This document shows positions 9,202 through 17,000 of a stretch of 64,000 nucleotides of DNA, in pieces; positions within the stretch are counted from its first letter, which is position 1; the number at the start of each line of letters is the position of its first letter. The DNA lies in contig QHRU01000055.1 in the NCBI GenBank assembly GCA_003220225.1, positions 1 through 64,000 of the forward strand, read 5' to 3'. Below the pieces are notes generated by a model that had not been told where the DNA came from, made no database searches, and was given only the letters and a program-made list of their open reading frames with translations. This stretch comes from Candidatus Rokuibacteriota bacterium (GTDB lineage Bacteria; Methylomirabilota; Methylomirabilia; Rokubacteriales; CSP1-6). The translations under genes were made by a program, and so were the position numbers.

Positions 9202-9239
9202 GGCGGCCGTCAGCTCGAGGCAGGCGCGGAGCGGAAGCG

Positions 9240-10169
9240 CTATTGCTCGGGGGCGGGCGGCACGTCGGCGGCCGCGCGCTTGACCTGGTCGGCGAGCTTG
9301 CAGAACGCGCACACCGTCCCCGTCGTGACCTGGCCGCAGCGCGCGCACTCGTTCAGCTGCACCGCCTCGGCCCGCTCGAACGCGGGGCGCGCCTTCTCGA
9401 GAAAGCCGAACAGGAAGTTGTGCTTGGCCCCGGGCGACGCCTCCTCCATGCGGTTGAGGATCTCCTTGTGCGCGATGGAGGTGGCGCCCTTGGCGAACGG
9501 GCACTCCTCGACGATGTAGTCGATGCGGCGCAGGAACGCGTAGGCCGCCGCCTCGCGCTCGGACAGGCGGTAGAGCGGCTTCACGCGCCGGACCAGCTTG
9601 GGGTGCGTGGAGGCCAGCGCCGGCGACTGGCGCGGCAGCGCGTCCGTCTGCCAGTGCATCACCGAGCCGAACAGCGTCGCGGCCTCGTCGTCGAGGTTGT
9701 GGCCGGTGGCCACCACCGCCATGCCGTGCTCGAGGGCCGCACGGTTCATGAGGTAGCGCTTGGAGAGCCCGCAGCCCGAGCACGGCGGCCGTCGCGTCAC
9801 CTGCTTGATCACCGGCACGGGCCCGCCGACCTCGTCGGCCACGCGCGTGATGATCAGCGGCGCGCCGCGCCGCGCGGCGAACGCCTCGCACTTCGCCTTC
9901 GACTCCACCGAGTAGTCGAAGATGCCGAGGTCGAGATAGAGGCCGGTGGCGTCGTAACCCTCGTCGAGCAGGACGTCCCAGAGGGCCAGCGAGTCCTTGC
10001 CGCCCGAGACGGCCACCAGCACGCGCTCGTCCCGCGTGAACATCTTGTGGCGCCGGATCGCCTCGCGCACCTGGTTGCGGAAGAACTCCAGGAAGTCCGG
10101 CGCGCAGAAGGCGGCGTTGTGCCGCCGCAGCTCGAGGGCGGCCGCGCCGCCGCACTTGCGGCACTTCAT
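9240..10169 (-). CDS. ttuA: tRNA 2-thiouridine synthase, TtuA/Ncs6 family
   Basis: A 309-residue PP-loop ATPase that thiolates tRNA uridines, using a ubiquitin-like sulfur donor in the TtuA branch. Visible features: an N-terminal zinc ribbon (C3, C6, H17, C22), the PP-loop SGGKDS at 55-60, the Fe-S cysteines C130 and C133 in PCSGCGLSKR, a third cysteine C223 in EECPFAKG, and a C-terminal CARCG...CAFC ribbon. This arrangement, including the 130/133 positions, matches Thermus TtuA better than TtcA of enterobacteria. The ATG overlaps the stop of the upstream sulfur-carrier gene (ATGA), and its Shine-Dalgarno GGAGG lies inside that gene. Ribosylthymidine thiolation at position 54 normally stabilises tRNA at high temperature, so in a mesophile the target position needs testing. 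Confidence 0.88.
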   Translation of the reverse strand: MKCRKCGGAAALELRRHNAAFCAPDFLEFFRNQVREAIRRHKMFTRDERVLVAVSGGKDSLALWDVLLDEGYDATGLYLDLGIFDYSVESKAKCEAFAARRGAPLIITRVADEVGGPVPVIKQVTRRPPCSGCGLSKRYLMNRAALEHGMAVVATGHNLDDEAATLFGSVMHWQTDALPRQSPALASTHPKLVRRVKPLYRLSEREAAAYAFLRRIDYIVEECPFAKGATSIAHKEILNRMEEASPGAKHNFLFGFLEKARPAFERAEAVQLNECARCGQVTTGTVCAFCKLADQVKRAAADVPPAPEQ

Positions 10170-10366
10170 CGCACGCCTCCCGACATCACCGGGCGCAGCT
10201 CGATCACGTCGTCGTCGCGCAGCATCTGGTCGGCCGTCACGAGGTCGTCCCCGCGGATCACCAGCACGGTCTCGGGCAGGATGTCGAGCTCGCGCAGGAC
10301 GTCCTTGACGCGCCGGTTGCCGGCGACCTCGACCTCGCGCCGGGGATTGCGCAGCACCACCTTCAT
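10166..10366 (-). CDS. ttuB: Ubiquitin-like sulfur carrier, TtuB/MoaD/ThiS type
   Basis: 66 residues with a beta-grasp pattern (MKVVLRNPRREVEV, then NRRVKDVLRELDILPETVLVIRGD and VIELRPVMSGGVR). The C-terminus carries the Gly-Gly that is adenylated and thiocarboxylated in this family, but two residues (Val-Arg) follow it; ThiS, MoaD and TtuB normally end at Gly-Gly. Position directly upstream of ttuA, with an ATGA overlap, identifies it as the TtuA partner. The two glycine codons (gga ggc) also form the GGAGG ribosome-binding site of ttuA. Confidence 0.82.
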   Translation of the reverse strand: MKVVLRNPRREVEVAGNRRVKDVLRELDILPETVLVIRGDDLVTADQMLRDDDVIELRPVMSGGVR

Positions 10367-10368
10367 GC

Positions 10369-10902
10369 TCAAGCGGCGGGGAACCCCGGCGCCCGCTTGA
10401 CGTCGCGCACCTGGCCGAGGTGCACGCGGTCGTGCTCCGCGGCGAGCCGCCACCACTGCGCCAGGTCCAGCTCGCCCAGACGGAAGTGCTTGAAGCGGAG
10501 CGCGCGCGGGTCGCAGGCGGCGAGCCGGTCGAAGGACTGCCGGCTGCGCTCGCGCGTCGCCTTCAGCGTCGAGAGCAGCTCGGGCAGCGACTTGCCGTGG
10601 GTCGGCCACACGCTCTCGGGCGCGTTGGCCGCCTCGGAGACCGACACGGGCAGCGCCGCGAACTCGGCGAGGTCGGCCGGGAAGCCCGTGGGCGCGACCT
10701 CTTTGGTGAGCTTGGTCGTCAGCTTGCCGGTCGCGATCTCGGCGATCGTGAGGTGGTCGATCACCTCGCCGACCGACCAGTCGCGCGGCGTCGGCCGCCA
10801 CTCGGCCTGGCGTTGCGAGAGCCCCTCGACCTCGCGCAGGAGCTCGGCGCGCACGCTCTCGAGATCGCGCCACAGCGCGTCGACGGGCTTGGGCCACGAC
10901 AT
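10369..10902 (-). CDS. DinB-like (DinB_2/DUF664) metal-binding protein
   Basis: A 177-residue four-helix-bundle protein of the DinB superfamily. The metal-binding triad is visible as H50 (VIDHLTIAE), H157 and H161 (AEHDRVHLGQV). In this family the triad binds a divalent metal and supports thiol-S-transferase or hydrolase activity, or has no known activity. The ATG at 10902 starts MSWPKPVDALW. It sits 3 bp upstream of the sulfur-carrier gene on the same strand, so it is the first gene of a DinB-ttuB-ttuA-EamA unit. Only 28 bp separate it from the divergent NUDIX gene. Confidence 0.82.
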   Translation of the reverse strand: MSWPKPVDALWRDLESVRAELLREVEGLSQRQAEWRPTPRDWSVGEVIDHLTIAEIATGKLTTKLTKEVAPTGFPADLAEFAALPVSVSEAANAPESVWPTHGKSLPELLSTLKATRERSRQSFDRLAACDPRALRFKHFRLGELDLAQWWRLAAEHDRVHLGQVRDVKRAPGFPAA

Positions 10903-10917
10903 GCGCTGGAGTATACA
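10889..10917 (+). promoter_or_regulatory. Sigma-70-like promoter of the NUDIX gene, with shared -10 region
   Basis: TTGGGC (10889-10894), 17 bases, TATACA (10912-10917), ending 13 bases before the NUDIX ATG. The same region read on the minus strand gives TATACT at 10915-10910, positioned so that transcription would begin at or next to the dinB ATG. The palindromic GTATAC core may thus serve both genes. The -35 for the minus strand is poor. Confidence 0.4.
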
Positions 10918-10930
10918 TGAAGGCGTCACC

Positions 10931-11494
10931 ATGCCCGACCCGCCGAACGACCGGGCGCGCGCCGCGTGGCGCACGCTGACCTCACGTCCCGTGTACGCGA
11001 ACCCGTGGATCCGCGTTCGCGAGGACGTCGCCGAGCTGCCGGATGGGCGGACGACGCTCTACGGCGTCGTCGAGTGCCCGCCGTGCATCGGCGTGCTGCC
11101 GTTCCTCGACACGCGCACCGTCGTCCTCGTCGGGCAGTACCGCTACGTCGCGCGCGCCTTCGCGTGGGAGATGCCGACGGGCGCCATGCGGCCGGGTGAA
11201 TCCGAGGAGGCCGCCGTGCAGCGCGAGCTCGGCGAGGAGGCCGGCTACGCGGCGGCGCGGCTGGTGAAGCTCGCGTCCATCGCGACATCCAAGAGCGTGA
11301 TGGACGAGACGGCCCACCTGTACCTCGCCGAAGGGCTGCGCCCGGCGCCGCGCGAGCCCGACCACACGGAGTTCATCGAGGTGCGTGCGTTTCCCTTCGA
11401 CGAGGTGCTGCGCATGGTCGAGCGCTCGGAGATCACCGACGCGATGACGGTGGTCGCGATGCTGCACGCCGCGCGGCGCCGATCGAGTCCGTGA
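10931..11494 (+). CDS. NUDIX hydrolase, ADP-ribose pyrophosphatase-like
   Basis: 187 residues with a perfect Nudix box at 84-106: G84, E90, then REL (98-100), EE (102-103) and G105, which position the Mg-binding glutamates. The region before the box (ECPPCIGVLPFLDTRTVVLVGQYRY) and the AFAWEMPTGAMRPGE lead-in resemble ADP-ribose/ADP-sugar pyrophosphatases. The ATG at 10931 follows GAAGG at good spacing. An upstream in-frame extension would run through the divergent dinB gene and is not credible. Probably a housekeeping nucleotide-sugar hydrolase. Confidence 0.87.
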   Translation: MPDPPNDRARAAWRTLTSRPVYANPWIRVREDVAELPDGRTTLYGVVECPPCIGVLPFLDTRTVVLVGQYRYVARAFAWEMPTGAMRPGESEEAAVQRELGEEAGYAAARLVKLASIATSKSVMDETAHLYLAEGLRPAPREPDHTEFIEVRAFPFDEVLRMVERSEITDAMTVVAMLHAARRRSSP

Positions 11495-11503
11495 GAGGTA
11501 GCC

Positions 11504-11908
11504 TCAGGGGGCCACGTAGACCATCCACGACACTCCGAAGCGGTCAGCGACCATACCGAAGCGCGGTGAAAAGAACGTCTTGGTCAACGGCATCTGCACC
11601 TGGCCGCCGTTGCCGAGGGAAGCGAAGCGTCGCTCGGCCTCGGCCTCGTTCGGCACCGTCAACGACAGCGCAAACCCTTGGAAGCTCGGCCGGCCTTCGG
11701 CTCGACCGTCGGAGGCCAGAACCGTGGTGTCGCCGATGCGCAAGCTCGCATGCATCACCTTGTTTTCGGCACCCGGCTGGACCATGGCGGGATCAGGGCT
11801 GTCCTTGTAACGCATGAGCATCGTGACCTCGGCGCCGAGCGCTCCACGGTAGAACTCGACAGCCTCCTCACAGCGACCATCGAAGAACACGTATGGCTGG
11901 ACTTGCAT
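11504..11908 (-). CDS. VOC/PhnB-like glyoxalase-fold protein
   Basis: 134 residues opening with QVQPYVFFDGRCEEAVEFY and containing FGMVADRFGVSWMV near the end, hallmarks of PhnB/3-demethylubiquinone-methyltransferase-like members of the vicinal-oxygen-chelate superfamily. Such proteins form homodimers; many have no proven reaction. The gene is downstream of a YCII/DGPF-domain gene on the same strand, a frequent pairing. Convergent with the NUDIX gene. Confidence 0.85.
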   Translation of the reverse strand: MQVQPYVFFDGRCEEAVEFYRGALGAEVTMLMRYKDSPDPAMVQPGAENKVMHASLRIGDTTVLASDGRAEGRPSFQGFALSLTVPNEAEAERRFASLGNGGQVQMPLTKTFFSPRFGMVADRFGVSWMVYVAP

Positions 11909-12026
11909 TGCGGGCTCCTTGTGGTTTCGGTTTCAGAGCCTGGCCTCCGGACGGTGTGGGCCGGATGTGAGCGGTGGCTCTCCTCAATGGTCGAACGAGG
12001 GAGCCCCAAATCGACAGGTCCCCGCG

Positions 12027-12383
12027 CTACGACTTCGGCAGACCCGGTATCTCGATGACCGGCCGGACTTCGACGGTGCCCAGGCGTGCCATTGGAATCC
12101 GAGTCGCGATGTCGATCGCCTCGTCGATGTTCTTGGCCTCGACCAGGAAGTACCCGCCCAGCTGCTCGCGAGTCTCCGCAAATGGGCCGTCGGTCACGAG
12201 CCTCTTGCTCTCACGCACGCGAACGCTCATCGCGCTCGACGTGGGGTGCAACGGGGCCGCAGCGAGATACTGGCCCGCCGAATGCAAGTCGTGCGCGAGC
12301 TCCGTAGACTTCACGTAACATTGCTCCCGCTCGATATCGTCGAGGGCCTTCTCGTCTCCGTAGATCAGCAACATGTATTTCAC
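12027..12383 (-). CDS. YCII-related (DGPF) domain protein
   Basis: 118 residues. The GTG at 12383 is preferred over the ATG three codons later because it follows a strong GGGGAGG at seven bases and gives the family's usual start (VKYMLLIYGDE). The DGPF motif (VTDGPFAETREQLGGYFLVEA, residues about 65-85) places it in the YCII-related group. Members are commonly encoded beside ECF sigma factors and PhnB-like proteins; here the PhnB-like gene is present but no sigma-factor gene is in sight. Biochemical role unknown. Confidence 0.85.
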   Translation of the reverse strand: MKYMLLIYGDEKALDDIEREQCYVKSTELAHDLHSAGQYLAAAPLHPTSSAMSVRVRESKRLVTDGPFAETREQLGGYFLVEAKNIDEAIDIATRIPMARLGTVEVRPVIEIPGLPKS

Positions 12384-12489
12384 GAGGTTGCCTCCCCTAG
12401 CCCACGATCGCCACTGACTTGACCCGTTCGTCGCCGAAGCATCGTTCTTCAGATGCCGCGTCCCCGGAAGGGATTCCGGCCATCGCGGT

Positions 12490-12518
12490 TTGACAGGGTC
12501 GGGAGCGGTTCCTACACT
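12490..12518 (+). promoter_or_regulatory. Sigma-70 promoter of threonine synthase, almost leaderless
   Basis: A perfect -35 TTGACA (12490-12495), 17 bases, then TACACT (12513-12518, four of six matches to TATAAT). Transcription would start near 12525, only about four bases before the ATG at 12529. No Shine-Dalgarno fits in such a leader. Confidence 0.55.
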
Positions 12519-12528
12519 AGCCCCCGCC

Positions 12529-13806
12529 ATGGCCCTGGAGGCTCACGTCCTCGGACTCCAATGCCTCCGCTGCCACACGCGCTTCCAGGAGCCGCGCCTG
12601 TTCACGGGCTGCCCGCACTGTCGCGCTCAGGGCGTCGCCGTGAACCTCACCGTGGAATACGATCTCTCCCCGCTCGCCGGCGTGACGCCCGACACGTTCG
12701 GCACGGCCACGCGCGGGCTCTGGCGCTTCCGCCACTTGCTCCCGGTGCGCGCGGCGAATCCGGTCACGCTCGGTGAGGGCGCCACGCCGCTCGTCCACCT
12801 CGAGCGCCTCGGCCGGCGGCTCGGGCTGCCGCGGCTCTACGCGAAAGACGAGAGCCAGAATCCGACGTGGTCGTACAAGGACCGGCTGTGCGCGACGGCC
12901 GTCACGCACGCCGTCGAGACGGGCGCGCGGGTGATCACCATCTCGTCCACCGGCAACCACGGCGCGTCCACGGCGGCCTACGCCGCGCGCGCCGGCGTGC
13001 CGTGCGTCATCTTCACCCTCGCCTCGGTCCCCGAGACGATGAAGACGCTGATGCAGGCGTACGGCGCGGCCGTCGTCGCCTGCCCGACGTCGGAGTCGCG
13101 CTGGGAGCTGATGCGCCAGGGCATCGAGCGCTTCGGCTGGTATCCGACGAGCGGCTTCGTCACGCCGCCCGTCGGCTCCAATCCGTGGGGCGTCGAGGGC
13201 TACAAGACGATCGCCTACGAAGTCGCCGAGGACCTCGGCTGGACGGCGCCGGACGTCGTCGTCGTGCCGAGCGCCTACAGCGACGGGCTCTACGGGATCT
13301 GGAAGGGGTGGACGGAGCTGCAGGCGCTCGGCCTCGTGAAGCACGCGCCGCGCATGATCGCCGCCGAACCCTTCGGTCCCCTCGCCCACGCGCTCGAGCG
13401 CGGCCTTCCGGCTCCGGAGCCGGTCGACGCGCCGGCGCCGTCCGTCGCCTTTTCCATCGCCTCACGCTACGGGACGTGGCAGGGACTCGCCGCGTTGCGC
13501 GAGTCGGGCGGCGCCGGTGTGCGATTGACCGACGAGGGCGTGCTGGAGGCTCAGCGCGCTCTCGCGCGCGAGGAAGGCCTCTACGTCGAGCCCTCGGCCG
13601 CGGCATCGCTGACCGCCGTCATACAGCTCGCCGCGCGTGGCGCGCTCGACGCCGAGCAGACGATCGTCGTCGTCCTGACCTCCGGCGGCTTGAAAGATCC
13701 GGGCGCCAGCCGCGCGTGGCTGCCGCCGGTGCCGGCCGCCGACGGCGACTTCGGTCGCCTCCTCACCGTCCTCCGCGAGGCCTATGGACTGGCGCTGGAC
13801 CGATAG
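12529..13806 (+). CDS. thrC: Threonine synthase
   Basis: 425 residues. A PLP-dependent enzyme converting O-phosphohomoserine to threonine (EC 4.2.3.1), cytoplasmic. An N-terminal zinc-ribbon-like segment has CLRC and CPHC (residues 12-31), and the PLP-binding Lys is K117 in PTWSYKDR. SSTGNHGAS (about 142-150) is the phosphate-binding loop, and a Gly-rich TSGGLKDPG lies near the C-terminus. The ATG at 12529 is chosen because an in-frame TTG further upstream coincides with the -35 hexamer. The 3' end overlaps the next gene by 23 bp. The zinc-ribbon form occurs in many archaea and deep-branching bacteria. No other threonine-pathway gene is adjacent. Confidence 0.88.
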   Translation: MALEAHVLGLQCLRCHTRFQEPRLFTGCPHCRAQGVAVNLTVEYDLSPLAGVTPDTFGTATRGLWRFRHLLPVRAANPVTLGEGATPLVHLERLGRRLGLPRLYAKDESQNPTWSYKDRLCATAVTHAVETGARVITISSTGNHGASTAAYAARAGVPCVIFTLASVPETMKTLMQAYGAAVVACPTSESRWELMRQGIERFGWYPTSGFVTPPVGSNPWGVEGYKTIAYEVAEDLGWTAPDVVVVPSAYSDGLYGIWKGWTELQALGLVKHAPRMIAAEPFGPLAHALERGLPAPEPVDAPAPSVAFSIASRYGTWQGLAALRESGGAGVRLTDEGVLEAQRALAREEGLYVEPSAAASLTAVIQLAARGALDAEQTIVVVLTSGGLKDPGASRAWLPPVPAADGDFGRLLTVLREAYGLALDR

Positions 13807-14791
13807 CCTCGGCGTCGCGCTCAGGGGACGCGGCCTTGCCGGTCGCACCACCGATCTGGCGCGCGCCGCCGAGCGCGCAGGGGTCGGCAGCCTCTGGATC
13901 ATCGAGGACTACTTCGATCCTGGCGCGTATGCGCTCGCGGCCGCGGCGGCGGCGGTGACCGAGCGCATCGTGATCGGTCTCGGCGTGGTCAACCCGTACA
14001 CGCGCCATCCGGCGCTCATCGCCATGGAAACCGCGGCGCTGGCGGGGATCGCCCCGGGCCGCGTCGTCCTCGGCCTGGGCAGCAGCAACCGGAAATGGAT
14101 CGAGGAGCAGATGTCGATCCCGTTCAAGACGCCGCTGCGCGGCCTGCGCGAGGGCGTCGAGATCGTGCGCCGGCTGCTCGACGGCCAGCGCGTCACGTAT
14201 GCCGGCGAGGTGTTCGCGGCGCACGACGTGGCGCTCGAGGCCCCGCCGCCGGCGCCGGTGCCCATCCTGCTCGGCGTCAAGGGGCCGCGCGCGCTCGCGC
14301 TCGCCGCAGAAGTGGCGGACGGCGTGCATTGCTCCGTCCTCGCCTCGCCGGCTCACGTGCGACGCGTCCGCGCGACGACCGCGTCGCGCGCGCGCGGTGA
14401 CTTCGCGGTCATCGCCTATCTTCCCGTCGCCGTCTCCGACGACCGCGCTCAGGCGCGCGCCTCGGTGCGCCCGCTCATCGCACACTACCTCGGCGTGCTC
14501 CACGGCCAGTCGATCCTCGCGGACGCCGGGCTCGATCCGGCGCGCACGCAGCCGTTTCGCGACGCGCTCGCGGCGGGCCGCGCGGCCACCGACTTGGTCA
14601 CCGACGATCTCGCGGACACCTTCGCCGTCGCCGGAACGCCGACGGACTGCCGCGCGGCTCTCGCCCGATGGGCGGAAGCCGGCCTCGATGCCGCGATCGC
14701 GGTGGTGCCCGAGCGGGCCGACCTCGCGCGCCAGCTCGAGCGCCTGGGTCGGGAGCTCGCGCCCGCGTGGAAGGAGATGCGATGCCGCTGA
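13784..14791 (+). CDS. LLM-class (luciferase-like) flavin-dependent oxidoreductase
   Basis: 335 residues with the TIM-barrel pattern of bacterial-luciferase-like/F420-dependent enzymes: DLARAAERAGVGSLWIIED (about 25-43), ITERIVIGLGV-type strand at about 63-70, GRVVLGLGSSNRKWIEE (about 93-109) and a late PVPILLGVKGPRALALAAEVADG segment. It resembles methylene-tetrahydromethanopterin-reductase-like members, which use F420 or FMN. It overlaps thrC upstream and the second LLM gene downstream. The substrate is not predictable. Confidence 0.85.
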   Translation: MDWRWTDSLGVALRGRGLAGRTTDLARAAERAGVGSLWIIEDYFDPGAYALAAAAAAVTERIVIGLGVVNPYTRHPALIAMETAALAGIAPGRVVLGLGSSNRKWIEEQMSIPFKTPLRGLREGVEIVRRLLDGQRVTYAGEVFAAHDVALEAPPPAPVPILLGVKGPRALALAAEVADGVHCSVLASPAHVRRVRATTASRARGDFAVIAYLPVAVSDDRAQARASVRPLIAHYLGVLHGQSILADAGLDPARTQPFRDALAAGRAATDLVTDDLADTFAVAGTPTDCRAALARWAEAGLDAAIAVVPERADLARQLERLGRELAPAWKEMRCR

Positions 14792-15792
14792 GATTCGGCG
14801 TCCACATCCCGACCTGCATCGAGGGCATGATGTACCCCGTGCCGTTCGCGAGACCTCAAGATATCCTGCCGGTAGCACTTCTGGCCGAGCGCGTCGGCTT
14901 CGATTCGGTGTGGGGCAACGACCACATGACCACGCAGCGCTACGTGCAGCGCGAGTGGCCGGAGCCGCCGAACTTCTACGAGCCGCTCATCACGTTCACG
15001 TACGTGGCCGCGCGCACCAAGCGGATCCGGCTGGCCACCGGCATCATCGTCCTGCCGATGCGCACGATGCCGGTCCTCGCCAAGCAGGTGGCCACGCTCG
15101 ATCAGCTCTCCGGCGGCCGCGTGATCCTCGGCGTGGGCACGGGGGCCTACCGCGAGGAGTACGAGGCCCTGCACCCGGACGCACGCGACGCACGCCGTGG
15201 CGAGATCGTCGACGAGGGCATGCGCGCGCTGCGCCTGCTCTTCACCGAGCGCAAGGCGACCTTCCACGGCAAGCACGTGCGCTTCCAGGACGTGGAGTGC
15301 TTTCCCAAGCCGCGGCAGGCGCCGCTGCCGATGTACGCGGGAGGCAACCACGCCGAGGTCCGGCGCCGCGCCGGCGAGTACGGCGAGGGCTGGATGCCGG
15401 CGGTGCTCTCGCCGGAGGAGCTCGCGCGGGGCGTGGCGGACGTTCGCCGGGCCGCGACCAAGGCCGGGCGCGACGACTCCGCGATCGACATCGCGCCGCA
15501 GTTCGCCTGCTCGATCGGCCGCACCCACGAGGAGGCCGTGAAGCGCTTCCACGCCTCGCAGCTCTACAAGCACCTGGAGTCGCTGAAGCGATCCACGTTG
15601 CGCGAGCAGACGGGCGGCTTCGAGCAGCGCAACCTCATCGGCAGCCCGGCGGAGATCTGCGAGCGGATTCGCGTCTACCAGCAGGCGGGCGTCACCACGC
15701 TCTCGGGCCTGCTCTTCGTGGCGAACACCGTGCCCGAGATGCAGGAGGCGATCGACCTCTTCGGGCGCGAGGTCATCCCCAACTTCAGCTGA
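14782..15792 (+). CDS. Second LLM-class flavin-dependent oxidoreductase
   Basis: 336 residues from the ATG at 14782, which follows AAGGAG at ideal spacing. The luciferase-like fold is clear: RFGVHIPTCIEGM at the start, VGFDSVWGNDHM (about 34-45), TKRIRLATGIIVLP (about 74-87), GGRVILGVGTGAYREEYEAL (about 112-131) and PMYAGGNHAEVRRRAGEYGEGWM (about 182-204). It overlaps the upstream LLM gene by 10 bp and differs clearly from it in sequence, so the pair is not a recent duplication. It may act on compounds taken up by the adjacent Liv-type importer; that is inference from context. Confidence 0.87.
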   Translation: MPLRFGVHIPTCIEGMMYPVPFARPQDILPVALLAERVGFDSVWGNDHMTTQRYVQREWPEPPNFYEPLITFTYVAARTKRIRLATGIIVLPMRTMPVLAKQVATLDQLSGGRVILGVGTGAYREEYEALHPDARDARRGEIVDEGMRALRLLFTERKATFHGKHVRFQDVECFPKPRQAPLPMYAGGNHAEVRRRAGEYGEGWMPAVLSPEELARGVADVRRAATKAGRDDSAIDIAPQFACSIGRTHEEAVKRFHASQLYKHLESLKRSTLREQTGGFEQRNLIGSPAEICERIRVYQQAGVTTLSGLLFVANTVPEMQEAIDLFGREVIPNFS

Positions 15793-15796
15793 GACG

Positions 15797-16972
15797 ATGG
15801 ACGCACACCGACGGCAGCGCCTGACCGCCGTGCTGGAGGCCGAGGGCCTCGACGCGCTGGTGGCCACCACGACCGAGAACGTCTACTACGTGAGCGGCCT
15901 CCGCTCCATCTCCCACGCGCTCTTCCGCGGCCTCGAGCTCTACGCCGTCTTCACACGCCGCGGGACCGCGCTGGTCGTCCCCTTCATCGACACGACCGGC
16001 GTGGCCGCTGACCGGATCGAGGTCGACCACGTTGCGTGCTACGGCAAGTTTTTCTTCGAGTACGCCGACGACCCCGGCGAGATCGGCCGCAAGATCCGCG
16101 AGTGGACGCGCGCGCCCGCGCCGAGCCCCGCCGACGCGCTGGCCGGCGTCCTCGGCGAGCTCGGCGTGCTCGGCCGGCGCGTGGGCCTCGACGAGGGCAA
16201 CCTGTTCGCGCCCACGTGGAAGCGCGTCGAGGAGCGGCTGGCGGGAACGACGCTGGTGCCGGCCTACCAGATGTTCCGCCAGGCGCGCATGGTGAAAGGG
16301 CCGGACGAGGTGGCGGCGCTGGAGCGCGCGGCGCTCGTTGCCGAGGACGGCATTGCCGCGGTCCTGGCGATGCTCAAGCCCGGCGTCACCGAGCGCGAGG
16401 CCGCGCGCGTGTACGAGCAGGAGGTGCTGCGCCGCGGCGCCCAGCCCTTCTTCACCGTGGTCACCATCGGCGAGCGGGCGGCGCTGGCCGACGTCTATCC
16501 CTCGGAGCGGGCGCTCCGCCCCGGCGATCTCGTGCGCTTCGACCTCGGCTGCCTCTGGGGCGCCTATCGCTCGGACATCTCGCGCACGGCCGTGCTGGGC
16601 AAGCCCGGCGACAAACAGGCGCGCTACTACGCGGCGATCCTCGCCGGTGAGCGCGCCGCCATCGCCGCCATGAAGCCCGGCGTGCCGGTGAGCCGGCTCT
16701 TCGACCTCGCCGTCCGCGTCACGCGCGAGAGCGGCCTGGCCCACTACCAGCGACACCACGTCGGCCACGGGATCGGGCTCGAGCCCTACGACCCGCCGAC
16801 GATCAACGCGACGACGAACACCGCGCTCGAGGCCGGCATGGTGTTCTGCGTCGAGACGCCCTACTACGAGCACGGCTGGGGCGGCGTGCAGGTCGAGGAC
16901 GCCGTCGAGGTGACGCCGACCGGAGCGCGGACGCTGACCCGGTCCAGCCAGGAGCTCGCCGTTGTTGGATGA
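15797..16972 (+). CDS. M24-family metallopeptidase (Xaa-Pro aminopeptidase-like)
   Basis: 391 residues: a creatinase/prolidase N-terminal domain (1-150) and a pita-bread catalytic domain. The five metal ligands are visible: Asp in RFDLGCLW, Asp in YRSDISRT, His in HHVGHGIGLE, Glu in VFCVETPYYEHGWGG and Glu in VQVEDAVEVT. Family members remove an N-terminal residue preceding proline or cleave creatine-like substrates; no signal peptide is present, so it is cytoplasmic. Starts 4 bp after the second LLM gene and lies just upstream of a Liv-type binding-protein gene. Confidence 0.88.
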   Translation: MDAHRRQRLTAVLEAEGLDALVATTTENVYYVSGLRSISHALFRGLELYAVFTRRGTALVVPFIDTTGVAADRIEVDHVACYGKFFFEYADDPGEIGRKIREWTRAPAPSPADALAGVLGELGVLGRRVGLDEGNLFAPTWKRVEERLAGTTLVPAYQMFRQARMVKGPDEVAALERAALVAEDGIAAVLAMLKPGVTEREAARVYEQEVLRRGAQPFFTVVTIGERAALADVYPSERALRPGDLVRFDLGCLWGAYRSDISRTAVLGKPGDKQARYYAAILAGERAAIAAMKPGVPVSRLFDLAVRVTRESGLAHYQRHHVGHGIGLEPYDPPTINATTNTALEAGMVFCVETPYYEHGWGGVQVEDAVEVTPTGARTLTRSSQELAVVG

Positions 16973-17000
16973 GCGTCATCGGGATAACGAGGAGGCGATC

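Noticed and set aside
8362-10164. A single 600-codon fusion of a thiolase-region frame to the EamA exporter
   Set aside because: The first 310 codons are an out-of-frame reading of ttuA; only the last 280 encode the exporter.
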